From an uncultured Pelagibacteraceae bacterium (lineage in GTDB: Bacteria; Pseudomonadota; Alphaproteobacteria; Pelagibacterales; Pelagibacteraceae), in NCBI GenBank assembly GCA_902543535.1, contig CACBYG010000004.1, positions 1 through 64,000 of the forward strand: a stretch of DNA of 64,000 nucleotides, written 5' to 3'. Below the pieces are notes generated by a model that saw only the letters and a program-made list of their open reading frames with translations, did not search any database and had not been told where the DNA came from. Positions 27,672-36,482 of this stretch are shown in pieces. The position numbers and the translations under genes were made by a program. Each line of letters opens with the position of its first letter. Within the stretch, counting starts at the first letter, position 1.

Positions 27672-28433
27672 TTAGGTAGTATGATTTTTAAAAATTTTAT
27701 TTCCACCTTTGTTTTTACCACTAATTAAGTGTAGCTGTCTTTGAAGTGAATATCCAATTTTGTCTTCAATGCTTTTTGCTCCTACGTGGTCAAAAAAAGA
27801 TGTAGCAGGCATGTACCTATAAGTAAGTCCGGCCCTTCTCTTTCCTGAATTATTTGCTCTTGACCCATGAAATAAATAAACATCATGCAATGAAAACATT
27901 CCTGGATTTAAATGAACTGATTTTGCTTTGTGTTTAATTTCATCAATATTTTTTAAAGTTTGATTTAAAGTTACATTTGTGGACTCTAGCGTATTATGTT
28001 CAGCCAAATTTCTGTCCAAATGAGATCCTGGTATGTATTGTAATGGACCATTTTCTTCTGTAACTTCATCAATTGACAACCATACAGTTACCGACTCTAA
28101 TGGTTTGATAGGCCAGTATTCGCCATCTTGGTGCCAAGGAGTTTCTTTTCCGTTTTTTTCTTTTTTGCAGAATAATGAAGAGCCCCAAAGAATTATATCT
28201 TCTCCTAGTAATTGTTTAACTTCCTCTATAATTTCTGGAAAAAGCGCAAATTCTAAAAATTTACTATCTCTTTCATATAATCCACTAACAAATTCATTAT
28301 TCTCATCTTTGTGATCTTCAAGATATTTATCTAAAGCTGAATTTAAATCGTTTATTTTATCTTTGGATAATTGAGATGAACTTTTTACTAATCCATCAAT
28401 ATTGTAAGTTTTTATTTGACTATCTGATAGCAT
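27672..28433 (-). CDS. Phytanoyl-CoA dioxygenase (PhyH) family protein
   Basis: 253 aa Fe(II)/2-oxoglutarate dioxygenase. The iron ligands are visible as HQDGEYWP (His-x-Asp) near residue 100 and a second histidine in LFHGSRANNSGKRRAGLTYRY near 173, which also carries the arginine expected to bind 2-oxoglutarate. PhyH members hydroxylate lipids, phosphonates, ectoine and other small molecules; the substrate here is unknown. It is the first gene of a unit with the flavin monooxygenase, divergent from the GMC oxidoreductase. Confidence 0.88.
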   Translation of the reverse strand: MLSDSQIKTYNIDGLVKSSSQLSKDKINDLNSALDKYLEDHKDENNEFVSGLYERDSKFLEFALFPEIIEEVKQLLGEDIILWGSSLFCKKEKNGKETPWHQDGEYWPIKPLESVTVWLSIDEVTEENGPLQYIPGSHLDRNLAEHNTLESTNVTLNQTLKNIDEIKHKAKSVHLNPGMFSLHDVYLFHGSRANNSGKRRAGLTYRYMPATSFFDHVGAKSIEDKIGYSLQRQLHLISGKNKGGNKIFKNHTT

Positions 28434-28520
28434 AACTAAACGTATTAAATATTTATTTTAATGTCAAATTCTACACTAGTTATCTAGATTATTTAAATTT
28501 TTTAATTTATAAAACATTTA

Positions 28521-30131
28521 ATGGAAACTTTTGATTATATAATACTTGGTGCTGGATCAGCTGGATGTGTATTAGCTAATAGACTTACTGCAAATCCTAA
28601 AAATAAAGTTTTGCTTCTTGAAGCTGGTGGTAAAGATACCTATCCATGGATTCATATACCAGTTGGTTATTTTAAAACTATGCATAATCCAAAAGTTGAT
28701 TGGTGTTTTAAAACTGAACCTGATGAAACAATGAATAATAGATCAATAAGATACCCTAGAGGAAAAACTCTTGGAGGAAGTTCTTCTATTAATGGTCTTT
28801 TGTGGGTAAGAGGACAAAGTGAAGATTATAATATTTGGCGCCAATTAGGAAATACAGGTTGGGGCTGGAATGATGTGCTGCCTTATTTTTTAAAATCAGA
28901 AAACAACGAATTAGGCAAAAGTGAGTTTCATAATGATAGTGGACCAATCACGGTTGCAAATAAAAAAATTAATTTAAAGCTACTTGATGAATTTCAAAAT
29001 GCTGCTGAAGAATATGGAATTCCCAAAACAAACGATTTTAATACTGGAGACAATACTGGTGTAGGTTTTTTTCAATTTACAACAAGTTTTAATAAACCTG
29101 GTTTGAAATTAAGATGTAGTGCTGCAAAAGGATATTTAAACCCAGCAAAAAAAAGGCCTAATCTAAAGATTGTAGTCAATGCCCACGTTCAAAAAATAAA
29201 TTTTGATGGAAAAAAAGCTATTGGTGCTAGTTATTATAATAATGATAAGCTTATTGAGGTTAAGGCTAATAAAGAAGTAATATTATCTTCAGGAGCAATT
29301 GGTTCCCCCCACATACTTCAAGTATCAGGCATAGGAAATAATGAGAAACTTAAAAAATATGGTATTGATATAGTTCATGAATCTAACGGAGTAGGTTTAA
29401 ATTTACAAGATCATTTAATGTTTAGACCTGTTTACAAAGTAAAAAATTTGAAATCTTTAAATAACAAAGTTGAGAGTATATTTGGAAGGTTTATGATGGG
29501 ACTTGAATATATTTTAAACCAAAGTGGACCTGTTACAATGGGTGCTAGCCAGGTTTGTGGTTTTGTTAAAAGTGATCCTTCTAGAGCAACTCCAAATTTA
29601 CAGTTTCATGTCTCCCCAGTTAGTACGGATATTTTAGGAGTAACTCCTATGCATGATTTTGAAGGTATTACTCCTACTGTTGCGAATGTTAGACCTACAA
29701 GTAGGGGTGAAATTAATATTGTAAGTGCTGACAGTAGAGTTTATCCGAAAATTAAAATGAACTACCTATCAACTAACGAAGACAGAAAAGTTGCTGCAGA
29801 AGGTTTAAAAATAATTCGTAAAATAATGCTAGAGACAGAAACTTTTAAAAAATATGAGCCCGAAGAATATAGACCAGGTATTCACATAACTGACGATGAA
29901 GAATTAGTAAAAGAAGGATCAAATTTTACTCAAACAATTTTTCATCCTGTTGGAACTTGTAGAATGGGTCAAGATGAAATGTCAGTGGTTGACGAAAAAC
30001 TACGAGTTAGAGGTGTGAATAATCTTAGAGTAATCGATGCTTCTATAATGCCAAATATAACTTCAGGAAATACAAATGCACCAACAATAATGATTGCAGA
30101 AAAAGGTGCTGACATGATACTAAATCATTAA
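28521..30131 (+). CDS. GMC-family FAD-dependent oxidoreductase (choline-dehydrogenase-like)
   Basis: 536 aa. N-terminal FAD motif ILGAGSAGCVLANRL at about 8-22, GMC signature 1 in GKTLGGSSSINGLLWVRG near 79-96, and the C-terminal catalytic histidine region TIFHPVGTCRMG near 473-484, then TNAPTIMIAEKGAD. Members oxidise alcohols such as choline, glucose or polyethylene glycol; the exact substrate is unknown. It is translationally coupled to the TerC gene (TAATG, one shared base) and opens a plus-strand run ending at fcl. Confidence 0.92.
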   Translation: METFDYIILGAGSAGCVLANRLTANPKNKVLLLEAGGKDTYPWIHIPVGYFKTMHNPKVDWCFKTEPDETMNNRSIRYPRGKTLGGSSSINGLLWVRGQSEDYNIWRQLGNTGWGWNDVLPYFLKSENNELGKSEFHNDSGPITVANKKINLKLLDEFQNAAEEYGIPKTNDFNTGDNTGVGFFQFTTSFNKPGLKLRCSAAKGYLNPAKKRPNLKIVVNAHVQKINFDGKKAIGASYYNNDKLIEVKANKEVILSSGAIGSPHILQVSGIGNNEKLKKYGIDIVHESNGVGLNLQDHLMFRPVYKVKNLKSLNNKVESIFGRFMMGLEYILNQSGPVTMGASQVCGFVKSDPSRATPNLQFHVSPVSTDILGVTPMHDFEGITPTVANVRPTSRGEINIVSADSRVYPKIKMNYLSTNEDRKVAAEGLKIIRKIMLETETFKKYEPEEYRPGIHITDDEELVKEGSNFTQTIFHPVGTCRMGQDEMSVVDEKLRVRGVNNLRVIDASIMPNITSGNTNAPTIMIAEKGADMILNH

Positions 30132-30724
30132 TGTTTGCTGAATTTTTTGCACCAGAACAAATAGCAATTTTAACTCAAATTATTTTCATTGATTTAGTAT
30201 TGGCAGGAGACAATGCGATTATTATTGGTATGGTTGCATCTAAATTTCCCCCTGAGCAAAGAAAAAAAGTTATTTTTTGGGGAATTGGGGGTGCTGTAAT
30301 ATTAAGAATAGTATTAACACTTCTTACTGCATACTTACTACAGATTACTGGATTAAGGCTTATTGGGGGAGTACTATTACTTTATATCGTTTATAAACTC
30401 TACGTAGATGTTATTAAAGGATCAGAGAAAGAAGAAGATATTAATGTAGATAACTCAAGTTTTTTAAAAGCAATTTGGACAGTTCTTTTAGCTGATTTTA
30501 CAATGAGTTTAGATAATGTATTAGGTGTGGCTGGTGCAGCCGGAGACCATTATGGCCTTCTTGTATTTGGTTTAGTTTTGTCAATTATATTGATGGCAAC
30601 TGCAGCAACTCTAATTTCTGGGTGGATAAAAAAATACAGATGGATAGCTTGGATAGGGTTATTAGCTATATTAGTAGTTGCAGTTGAGTTGATTTACACA
30701 GATATTAAAATATTATTCTTATAA
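30131..30724 (+). CDS. TerC-family integral membrane protein
   Basis: 197 aa with about seven hydrophobic helices. Two TerC motifs with intramembrane acidic residues are seen: DLVLAGDNAIIIGMVA near 21-36 and LADFTMSLDNVLGVAG near 119-134. The family is linked to metal-ion (manganese or calcium) efflux and tellurite resistance in other bacteria. It is joined to the genes before and after by one-base TAATG overlaps. Function in metal handling is inference. Confidence 0.87.
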   Translation: MFAEFFAPEQIAILTQIIFIDLVLAGDNAIIIGMVASKFPPEQRKKVIFWGIGGAVILRIVLTLLTAYLLQITGLRLIGGVLLLYIVYKLYVDVIKGSEKEEDINVDNSSFLKAIWTVLLADFTMSLDNVLGVAGAAGDHYGLLVFGLVLSIILMATAATLISGWIKKYRWIAWIGLLAILVVAVELIYTDIKILFL

Positions 30725-31482
30725 TGTATCTACAAAAAATAAATCTTAAAAAAAAGTATGCTTTAGTGACTGGAGCAGGAAAAGGACTTGGAAGAGCTTG
30801 TTCTATTGCATTGGCAGAGGCAGGAGCAACTGTAATTGGATTAAGTAGGACTAAATCTGATTTAGATAAATTGGAAAAAGATATTAAAAAAGTTAGAGGA
30901 AAAATCATAAAAATTCAATGTGATGTAATGAATTATCAAGATCTAAAAGAAAAATTAAATAAAATTAAAATTATTGACATTTTGGTAAATAACGCTGGGA
31001 CAAATATTCCTGAACCTTTTGAAAAAATAAAGCAATCAAGTATGAACTATTTGGTAGATTTAAATCTCAAAGCCGCGTTCAATGTTGCTCAATTAACTGT
31101 AAAAAAAATGACAAAAAATAAAAAAAGACCTGGTTCGATTATTAACATGTCATCTCAGCTTGGTCATGTAGGCATGATTGGGAGAAATGTTTATAATATG
31201 ACTAAATTTGGAATAGAGGGTTTAACTAAAGGAATGGGAGTTGAATTGGCCAAAAAAAATATTAGAGTTAACTCAGTAGCACCAACATTTGTTGAGACCC
31301 CAATGGTAAAAAGATTTTTTCAAAATAATAAGTTTAAAAAACTGGTTTTAGGAAAGATTCCAATAGGAAAAGTTGCAACCGAGAGTGATATTGCCACAAC
31401 AGTTTGCTTTTTAGCTTCTTCAGCTTCCTCTATGATTACAGGAACATCAATTATAATAGATGGTGGATGGACAGCTCAATAA
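30724..31482 (+). CDS. Short-chain dehydrogenase/reductase (SDR)
   Basis: 252 aa classical SDR. Cofactor loop TGAGKGLGRA near residues 16-25, NNAGTNIPEP near 89, catalytic NMSSQLGHVG and Tyr/Lys in RNVYNMTKFG near 155-164. GLSRTKSD after the second strand, with an arginine, is compatible with NADP. It follows terC with a one-base overlap and its 3' end overlaps the M23 peptidase start by 16 bp. Substrate unknown; it may reduce or oxidise a product of the nearby GMC enzyme. Confidence 0.9.
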   Translation: MYLQKINLKKKYALVTGAGKGLGRACSIALAEAGATVIGLSRTKSDLDKLEKDIKKVRGKIIKIQCDVMNYQDLKEKLNKIKIIDILVNNAGTNIPEPFEKIKQSSMNYLVDLNLKAAFNVAQLTVKKMTKNKKRPGSIINMSSQLGHVGMIGRNVYNMTKFGIEGLTKGMGVELAKKNIRVNSVAPTFVETPMVKRFFQNNKFKKLVLGKIPIGKVATESDIATTVCFLASSASSMITGTSIIIDGGWTAQ

Positions 31483-32267
31483 TTTATAGAATATTTCTAA
31501 TTTTATTATTGTTAGTATCTCCGACATATGCAATTGAGTTTCAGGGAAAATTTTTACAAGGTCATTTCATACTAGGTCTCACTGACCCAAATGCTAAGAT
31601 TTTAGTTGGGAAAAAAGAGGTAAAAGTCTCAAAGAATGGAGAATTTGTTTTTGGAATTGATAGAGATCAAAAATATGATCTTTCTTTTACAAAAATTCTT
31701 AATGGAAAAAAAAAAATAATTACAAAAAAAGTTCTCAAGAGAAAATATAATATTCAAAGAATTGATGGTCTTGAAGAGAGTAAGGTCACTCCTCCTGAGT
31801 CAGTATATAAAAGAATTAAAAAGGAAAATAATGCTATAGGAGAAGCAAGAGCAATAAATTCAAATCTTCAATTTTTCAAAGAAAAATTCATTATGCCAGT
31901 TGAAGGAATTATAAGTGGTGTTTATGGAAGTCAAAGAATTTTAAATGGTAAACCGCGGTGGCCCCATTATGGAATTGATATTGCTGCTAAACAAGGAACG
32001 ATGATTAAATCTTCTGCATCTGGGACGGTTACCATGGCAGAAAATGATTTATATTATACTGGTGGAACTGTTATTATGGATCATGGACATGGTATTTCTA
32101 CAATATATTCTCATTTAGAAAATATTCTGGTCTCAGTTGGTGATCAAATAAATCAAGGGGATATTATTGGAACTGTGGGCTCAACTGGAAGATCAACAGG
32201 ACCACATCTAGATTTTAGAATTAATTGGTTTCAAACAAGGCTTGATCCGATGTCAGTATTAAAATAA
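31467..32267 (+). CDS. Secreted M23-type (LytM) metallopeptidase, HLD variant
   Basis: 266 aa from the ATG at 31467, chosen because it begins with a signal-like segment MDSSIIYRIFLILLLLVSP. The C-terminal domain has GGVYGSQRI-type entry, HYGIDIAA (first zinc His and Asp), IYSHLENI and GPHLDFRINW. In most LytM proteins the last motif is GPHLH; here the second histidine, a zinc ligand, is an aspartate (codon GAT). From memory the HLD form recurs in related alphaproteobacterial proteins. It could still bind zinc or act as a regulator of cell-wall hydrolases. It overlaps the SDR gene by 16 bp. Confidence 0.87.
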   Translation: MDSSIIYRIFLILLLLVSPTYAIEFQGKFLQGHFILGLTDPNAKILVGKKEVKVSKNGEFVFGIDRDQKYDLSFTKILNGKKKIITKKVLKRKYNIQRIDGLEESKVTPPESVYKRIKKENNAIGEARAINSNLQFFKEKFIMPVEGIISGVYGSQRILNGKPRWPHYGIDIAAKQGTMIKSSASGTVTMAENDLYYTGGTVIMDHGHGISTIYSHLENILVSVGDQINQGDIIGTVGSTGRSTGPHLDFRINWFQTRLDPMSVLK

Positions 32268-32298
32268 AAACAAATTTAATTAGTACTATAATTTTTAA

Positions 32299-33321
32299 AT
32301 GAAAAAAAAAACTGCTTTAATTTATGGAATAACAGGTCAAGATGGTGCTTACTTAACAAAATTTTTACTAACTAAAAATTACATTGTCCATGGAATAATT
32401 AGAAGAAGTTCCTCATTTAATACTCATCGTTTAGATGGTATTTATATTGATCCACATTACAAAACAAATCTATATTTGCATTATGGGGACATTACTGACT
32501 CTACATCTGTTACCAAAAATATTTTGCAAATAAAACCTGATGAAATATATAATTTAGCTGCACAATCTCAAGTTAGAGTATCATTTGATATACCAGAATA
32601 TACATCTAATGTTGTGGCATTAGGAGCTTTAAGAATTCTTGATACGATTAAAACACTTAAATTAAATAAGAAAATAAAATTTTATCAGGCTGGTAGTTCA
32701 GAAATGTTTGGATCAGCAAAACCGCCCCAAAATGAAAAAACTCTATTTTATCCAAGAAGTCCTTATGCTGTAGCAAAAGTATTTTCTAATTGGATAACTA
32801 TTAACTACCGAGAAGCATATAATATATTTGCATGCAACGGCATACTATTTAATCATGAAAGTCCTTTGAGAGGAGAAACTTTTGTTACAAAAAAGATTGT
32901 AAGTGCAATTTGTAAAATTAAGGAAAATAAACAAAAAAAACTTTATCTTGGCAATCTTTATGCAAAAAGAGATTGGGGTCATGCTAAAGATTATGTCAGA
33001 GCAATGTGGATGATGATGCAACAAACAAAACCAAGAGATTTTGTTATATCTACCGGAAAACAACATACTGTTAAAGAGTTTATTAATTTAACTGCAAGAG
33101 AGTTAAAAATGAAAATTACATGGAAGGGCAAAGGTCAAAGAGAGAAAGGTATTTGGAATAAAAAAGAAATTATAGCGATAGATAAAAAATATTTTAGACC
33201 AACAGAGGTAGAATCATTAAGAGGTGATTCAAGACTTGCAAGAAAAGTTTTAAAATGGAAACCTAGTTACAACATAAAGTCAATGATTCAAGAAATGATA
33301 AATGAAGAGTATAAAAGTTAG
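32299..33321 (+). CDS. gmd: GDP-mannose 4,6-dehydratase
   Basis: 340 aa extended SDR. The nucleotide motif GITGQDGAYL is near residues 10-19, RRSSSFNTHRLD follows, and the active-site stretch YQAGSSEMFG and SPYAVAKVFSNW supply the Ser/Glu and Tyr-x3-Lys residues. It converts GDP-D-mannose to GDP-4-keto-6-deoxymannose, the first step to GDP-L-fucose or GDP-colitose-type sugars for surface polysaccharide. It is followed 2 bp later by the fucose synthase gene. Confidence 0.93.
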   Translation: MKKKTALIYGITGQDGAYLTKFLLTKNYIVHGIIRRSSSFNTHRLDGIYIDPHYKTNLYLHYGDITDSTSVTKNILQIKPDEIYNLAAQSQVRVSFDIPEYTSNVVALGALRILDTIKTLKLNKKIKFYQAGSSEMFGSAKPPQNEKTLFYPRSPYAVAKVFSNWITINYREAYNIFACNGILFNHESPLRGETFVTKKIVSAICKIKENKQKKLYLGNLYAKRDWGHAKDYVRAMWMMMQQTKPRDFVISTGKQHTVKEFINLTARELKMKITWKGKGQREKGIWNKKEIIAIDKKYFRPTEVESLRGDSRLARKVLKWKPSYNIKSMIQEMINEEYKS

Positions 33322-33323
33322 TA

Positions 33324-34274
33324 ATGACAATTTCGAAGAATTCCAGAATATTTTTAGCTGGTCATAACGGTTTAGTTGGGTCTTCAATTTTAAGAAAATT
33401 AAAAAAAAAAAAATATAAATTTATAATAACTAGATCAAAAAAAAAATTAGATTTAAAGAATTTAAATAAAGTAAATCATTTCTTTAAAAAAGAAAAAATT
33501 GACTGTGTAATTTTAGCAGCTGCAAAAGTTGGAGGTATACTTGCAAATATGAAGTTTGGAGCTGAATTTATAACAGAAAATATTCAAATTCAAACAAATG
33601 TTATTTCATGTGCAAGAAAATACAATGTTAAAAATTTAATTTTTCTTGGTTCGAGTTGCATTTATCCTAAATTAGCAAAACAACCTATTAAAGAAAAATA
33701 TTTATTAACAGGTAAACTAGAAAAAACAAATGAAGCTTATGCTGTAGCAAAAATAGCTGGTATTAAAATGTGCGAAAATTTTAATACACAATATAAAACC
33801 AATTTCATATGCCTTATGCCATCAAATTTGTTTGGTCCTAATGATAATTATAATTCAGAAACTTCGCATTTTTTACCAGCTATAATTAGTAAGCTATATT
33901 CTGCAAAAATTAATAATAAAAAAGAAATTACATTCTGGGGAACAGGTAAACCTAAAAGAGAAATGACTTATGTAGATGAAATTGCTGATGCTTGTTTATT
34001 TTTTTTGAATAAAAAAACAAAACATACTTTAATTAACATTGGTAGTGGATATGAAAAATCAATTAAGCAATATGTTGATATTGTTGCAAGAGAATTAAAA
34101 TTAAAAATAAAAATTAGATTTAACAATAAAAAGTTATTAGATGGTACTATGAGAAAAATTGTAAATTGTGAATTAGCTAGATCATACGGTTGGAGGCCTA
34201 AGTATGATTTTAAAAAATATTTAGGTATTTGTGTGAAAGATTACATATCAAAATACAAAAAGTATAATAACTAA
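33324..34274 (+). CDS. fcl: GDP-L-fucose synthase (GDP-4-keto-6-deoxymannose epimerase/reductase)
   Basis: 316 aa extended SDR. Cofactor motif GHNGLVGSSILR near residues 13-24, AAAKVGGI near 67, the catalytic LGSSCIYPK near 106-114 and YAVAKIAGIKMC near 138-149. With Gmd it makes GDP-L-fucose by epimerisation and NADPH reduction. It directly follows gmd. No glycosyltransferase lies next to the pair inside the window, so the sugar must be used by enzymes encoded elsewhere. Very lysine- and AT-rich. Confidence 0.93.
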   Translation: MTISKNSRIFLAGHNGLVGSSILRKLKKKKYKFIITRSKKKLDLKNLNKVNHFFKKEKIDCVILAAAKVGGILANMKFGAEFITENIQIQTNVISCARKYNVKNLIFLGSSCIYPKLAKQPIKEKYLLTGKLEKTNEAYAVAKIAGIKMCENFNTQYKTNFICLMPSNLFGPNDNYNSETSHFLPAIISKLYSAKINNKKEITFWGTGKPKREMTYVDEIADACLFFLNKKTKHTLINIGSGYEKSIKQYVDIVARELKLKIKIRFNNKKLLDGTMRKIVNCELARSYGWRPKYDFKKYLGICVKDYISKYKKYNN

Positions 34275-34297
34275 AAATAAATTTCTTCGATTTTGTG

Positions 34298-36082
34298 CTA
34301 TGTAGCCAAAGATTTTTGAGGCTTCATATCTTTTTTATTAATACCTGCAACCTTTACAGGTTTTTTCATTGCATCCCTTCTAAAAGGTTCTCCAAGTTCT
34401 TGGTTTAAAATTACCTCAATAAATGTTGTAATGCCTTTTTTCTGGTCGTCACAAGATTGCTTAATAGCATTTGTAGTTTCTTCCATGCTTTTAACTGTTA
34501 CCCCTTTTAGACCACAAGCATCAGCAACTTTTGCATAACTAAGTTCTGGATCAAGTTCGGTACCAACAAAATTATCATCAAACCATAAAATAGAATTTCT
34601 TTTTTCTGCTCCCCACTGATAGTTTCTAAATATAACCATTGTTATCGAAGGCCATTCTTCTCTAGCACAAGAGCTCATTTCATTCATGCTAATACCAAAT
34701 GCTCCATCACCTGCAAAACCAATCACTGGCGTATCTGGACAGCCAATTTTTGCACCTAATATTGATGGAAAACCATATCCACAAGGACCAAATAATCCTG
34801 GAGCTAAATACTTTCTACCTTTTTCAAATGTTGGATAAGCGTTTCCAATTGCACAATTATTTCCAATATCACTTGAGATAATTACATCTTCAGGCATACC
34901 AGATTGAATTGCTCTCCAAGCTTGTCTTGGAGACATTCTGTCAGAGTCTCTTTCTCTTGCCTCTTTATTCCAAACTGTTCCTTCATCATCATCTTCATGA
35001 TCAAGACTAGATAATTTTTGTAACCATGCAGATTTAGTTTGATGAATTATATCCTTTCTTTTTTGTCTATCTTTGTCACCCGCTGTTGGAGAAAGTTGAG
35101 CAAGCAATTGTTGAGCAACTAGTTTAGCATCACCACAAATTCCAACTGAGACTTTTTTAGTTAAGCCTATACGATCGGAATTCATATCTACTTGAATGAT
35201 ACTTGCATCTTTTGGCCAATAATCCATTCCATAACCTGGTAAAGTTGAAAATGGATTTAGTCTAGTTCCTAATGCTAAAACTACATCTGCTTGTTTAATT
35301 AATTCCATCCCAGCTTTTGAACCATTGTAACCTAAAGGTCCTGCTGCTAAAGGATGACTTCCTGGAAAACTATCATTATGTTGGTAGCCCGAGCAAACTG
35401 GAGCATCTAATTTTTCTGCAAGTTTTTTACAATCTTCAATAGCCCCCCCTATAACAACTCCTGCTCCAGATAAAATTACCGGAAATTTTGCATTAGATAA
35501 TAAGTCAGCTGCTTTTTTTATTGCATCTACACCACCAGCTTGTCTTTCTAATCTAACAATTGGAGGAAGGTCTATATCAATAACTTGTGTCCAATAATCT
35601 CTTGGTACATTGATTTGTGCTGGAGCTGATCCTCTAATTGCTTTTTCAATAACTCTATTTAATACTTCTGCCATTCTAGATGGGTCTCTAACTTCCTCTT
35701 GATAACAGACCATGTCTTTAAATAAATTCATTTGTTCAACTTCTTGAAACCCGCCTTGGCCCATAGTTTTGTTAGCAGCTTGAGGTGTAACTAATAAAAG
35801 AGGAGTATGGTTCCAATAAGCAGTTTTAATTGGTGTAACCAATCCTGTAATTCCAGGACCATTCTGAGCAATAACCATTGACATTTTTCCTGTAGCTCTT
35901 GTATAGCCGTCTGCAATTAATCCACCATTAGTTTCATGAGCAACATCCCAGAATGTAATACCAGCATCTGGAAAAATATCTGAAATTGGCATAAAAGCTG
36001 AACCGATAATTCCAAAAGCGTGTTCGATTCCGTGCATTTGTAAAACTTTTACAAAAGCTTCTTCCGTTGTCATTTTTGTCAT
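34298..36082 (-). CDS. xsc: Sulfoacetaldehyde acetyltransferase
   Basis: 594 aa ThDP enzyme that converts sulfoacetaldehyde and phosphate into acetyl phosphate and sulfite, the desulfonation step of taurine, isethionate and similar compounds. Seen: activating Glu50 in HETNGGLIADGY, QNGPGITGLVTP, and the ThDP-binding GDGAFG at 458-463 followed by asparagine (SMNEMSS). The overall sequence (QVGGFQEVEQMNLFKDM-like segment, RDYWTQVIDID) matches Xsc rather than acetolactate synthase. A GAGAGG ribosome site precedes the start. It is divergent from suyAB. The gene for phosphate acetyltransferase, its usual partner, is not in the window. Confidence 0.94.
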   Translation of the reverse strand: MTKMTTEEAFVKVLQMHGIEHAFGIIGSAFMPISDIFPDAGITFWDVAHETNGGLIADGYTRATGKMSMVIAQNGPGITGLVTPIKTAYWNHTPLLLVTPQAANKTMGQGGFQEVEQMNLFKDMVCYQEEVRDPSRMAEVLNRVIEKAIRGSAPAQINVPRDYWTQVIDIDLPPIVRLERQAGGVDAIKKAADLLSNAKFPVILSGAGVVIGGAIEDCKKLAEKLDAPVCSGYQHNDSFPGSHPLAAGPLGYNGSKAGMELIKQADVVLALGTRLNPFSTLPGYGMDYWPKDASIIQVDMNSDRIGLTKKVSVGICGDAKLVAQQLLAQLSPTAGDKDRQKRKDIIHQTKSAWLQKLSSLDHEDDDEGTVWNKEARERDSDRMSPRQAWRAIQSGMPEDVIISSDIGNNCAIGNAYPTFEKGRKYLAPGLFGPCGYGFPSILGAKIGCPDTPVIGFAGDGAFGISMNEMSSCAREEWPSITMVIFRNYQWGAEKRNSILWFDDNFVGTELDPELSYAKVADACGLKGVTVKSMEETTNAIKQSCDDQKKGITTFIEVILNQELGEPFRRDAMKKPVKVAGINKKDMKPQKSLAT

Positions 36083-36194
36083 AAAACTAGAACCTCTCTA
36101 ATGTGTAAATTTAAAACTATTAAAATTCATTGTTAATTTTAGCGATTAATATATAAGTTTTTGAAAAATTCAAACAAACAAATCGACACTATAT

Positions 36195-36479
36195 ATGGCT
36201 ACAGACATTATAATTCACGACAAAAAAGATAATGTAGGGGTGGTAGTAATAGAAAAAATCACTCCCAAGCAAGATTGTTCTTGCTGGATAATGGAAGATG
36301 ATAGCACAGTAAATATACAATCATTAGATGAAATACCTTTGGGTCATAAAATTGCTATGACTGATCTTAATGAGGGTGATACAATTTTAAAATATGGTCA
36401 TGATATTGGTAAAGTTGTCAAATCAACAAAAAAAGGTGAGCATGTACATGTTCACAATGTAAAAACTAAAAAGTGGTAA
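36195..36479 (+). CDS. suyA: (2R)-sulfolactate sulfo-lyase subunit alpha (SAF domain)
   Basis: 94 aa SAF-domain protein of the UxaA N-terminal type, the small partner of SuyB. Residues LNEGDTILKYGHDIGKVVKSTKKGEHVHVHNVK are the typical end of this domain. By fold alone it could belong to altronate or galactarate dehydratase; I favour sulfolactate sulfo-lyase because it is 3 bp from suyB and divergent from xsc, with sulfite exporters following. Function is inferred partly from context. Confidence 0.82.
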   Translation: MATDIIIHDKKDNVGVVVIEKITPKQDCSCWIMEDDSTVNIQSLDEIPLGHKIAMTDLNEGDTILKYGHDIGKVVKSTKKGEHVHVHNVKTKKW

Positions 36480-36482
36480 TTT

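Noticed and set aside
34298-36082. Acetolactate synthase as identity of the ThDP enzyme
   Set aside because: The motif pattern and the neighbouring suyAB, exporter and apr genes fit Xsc better, and no small regulatory subunit gene is nearby.
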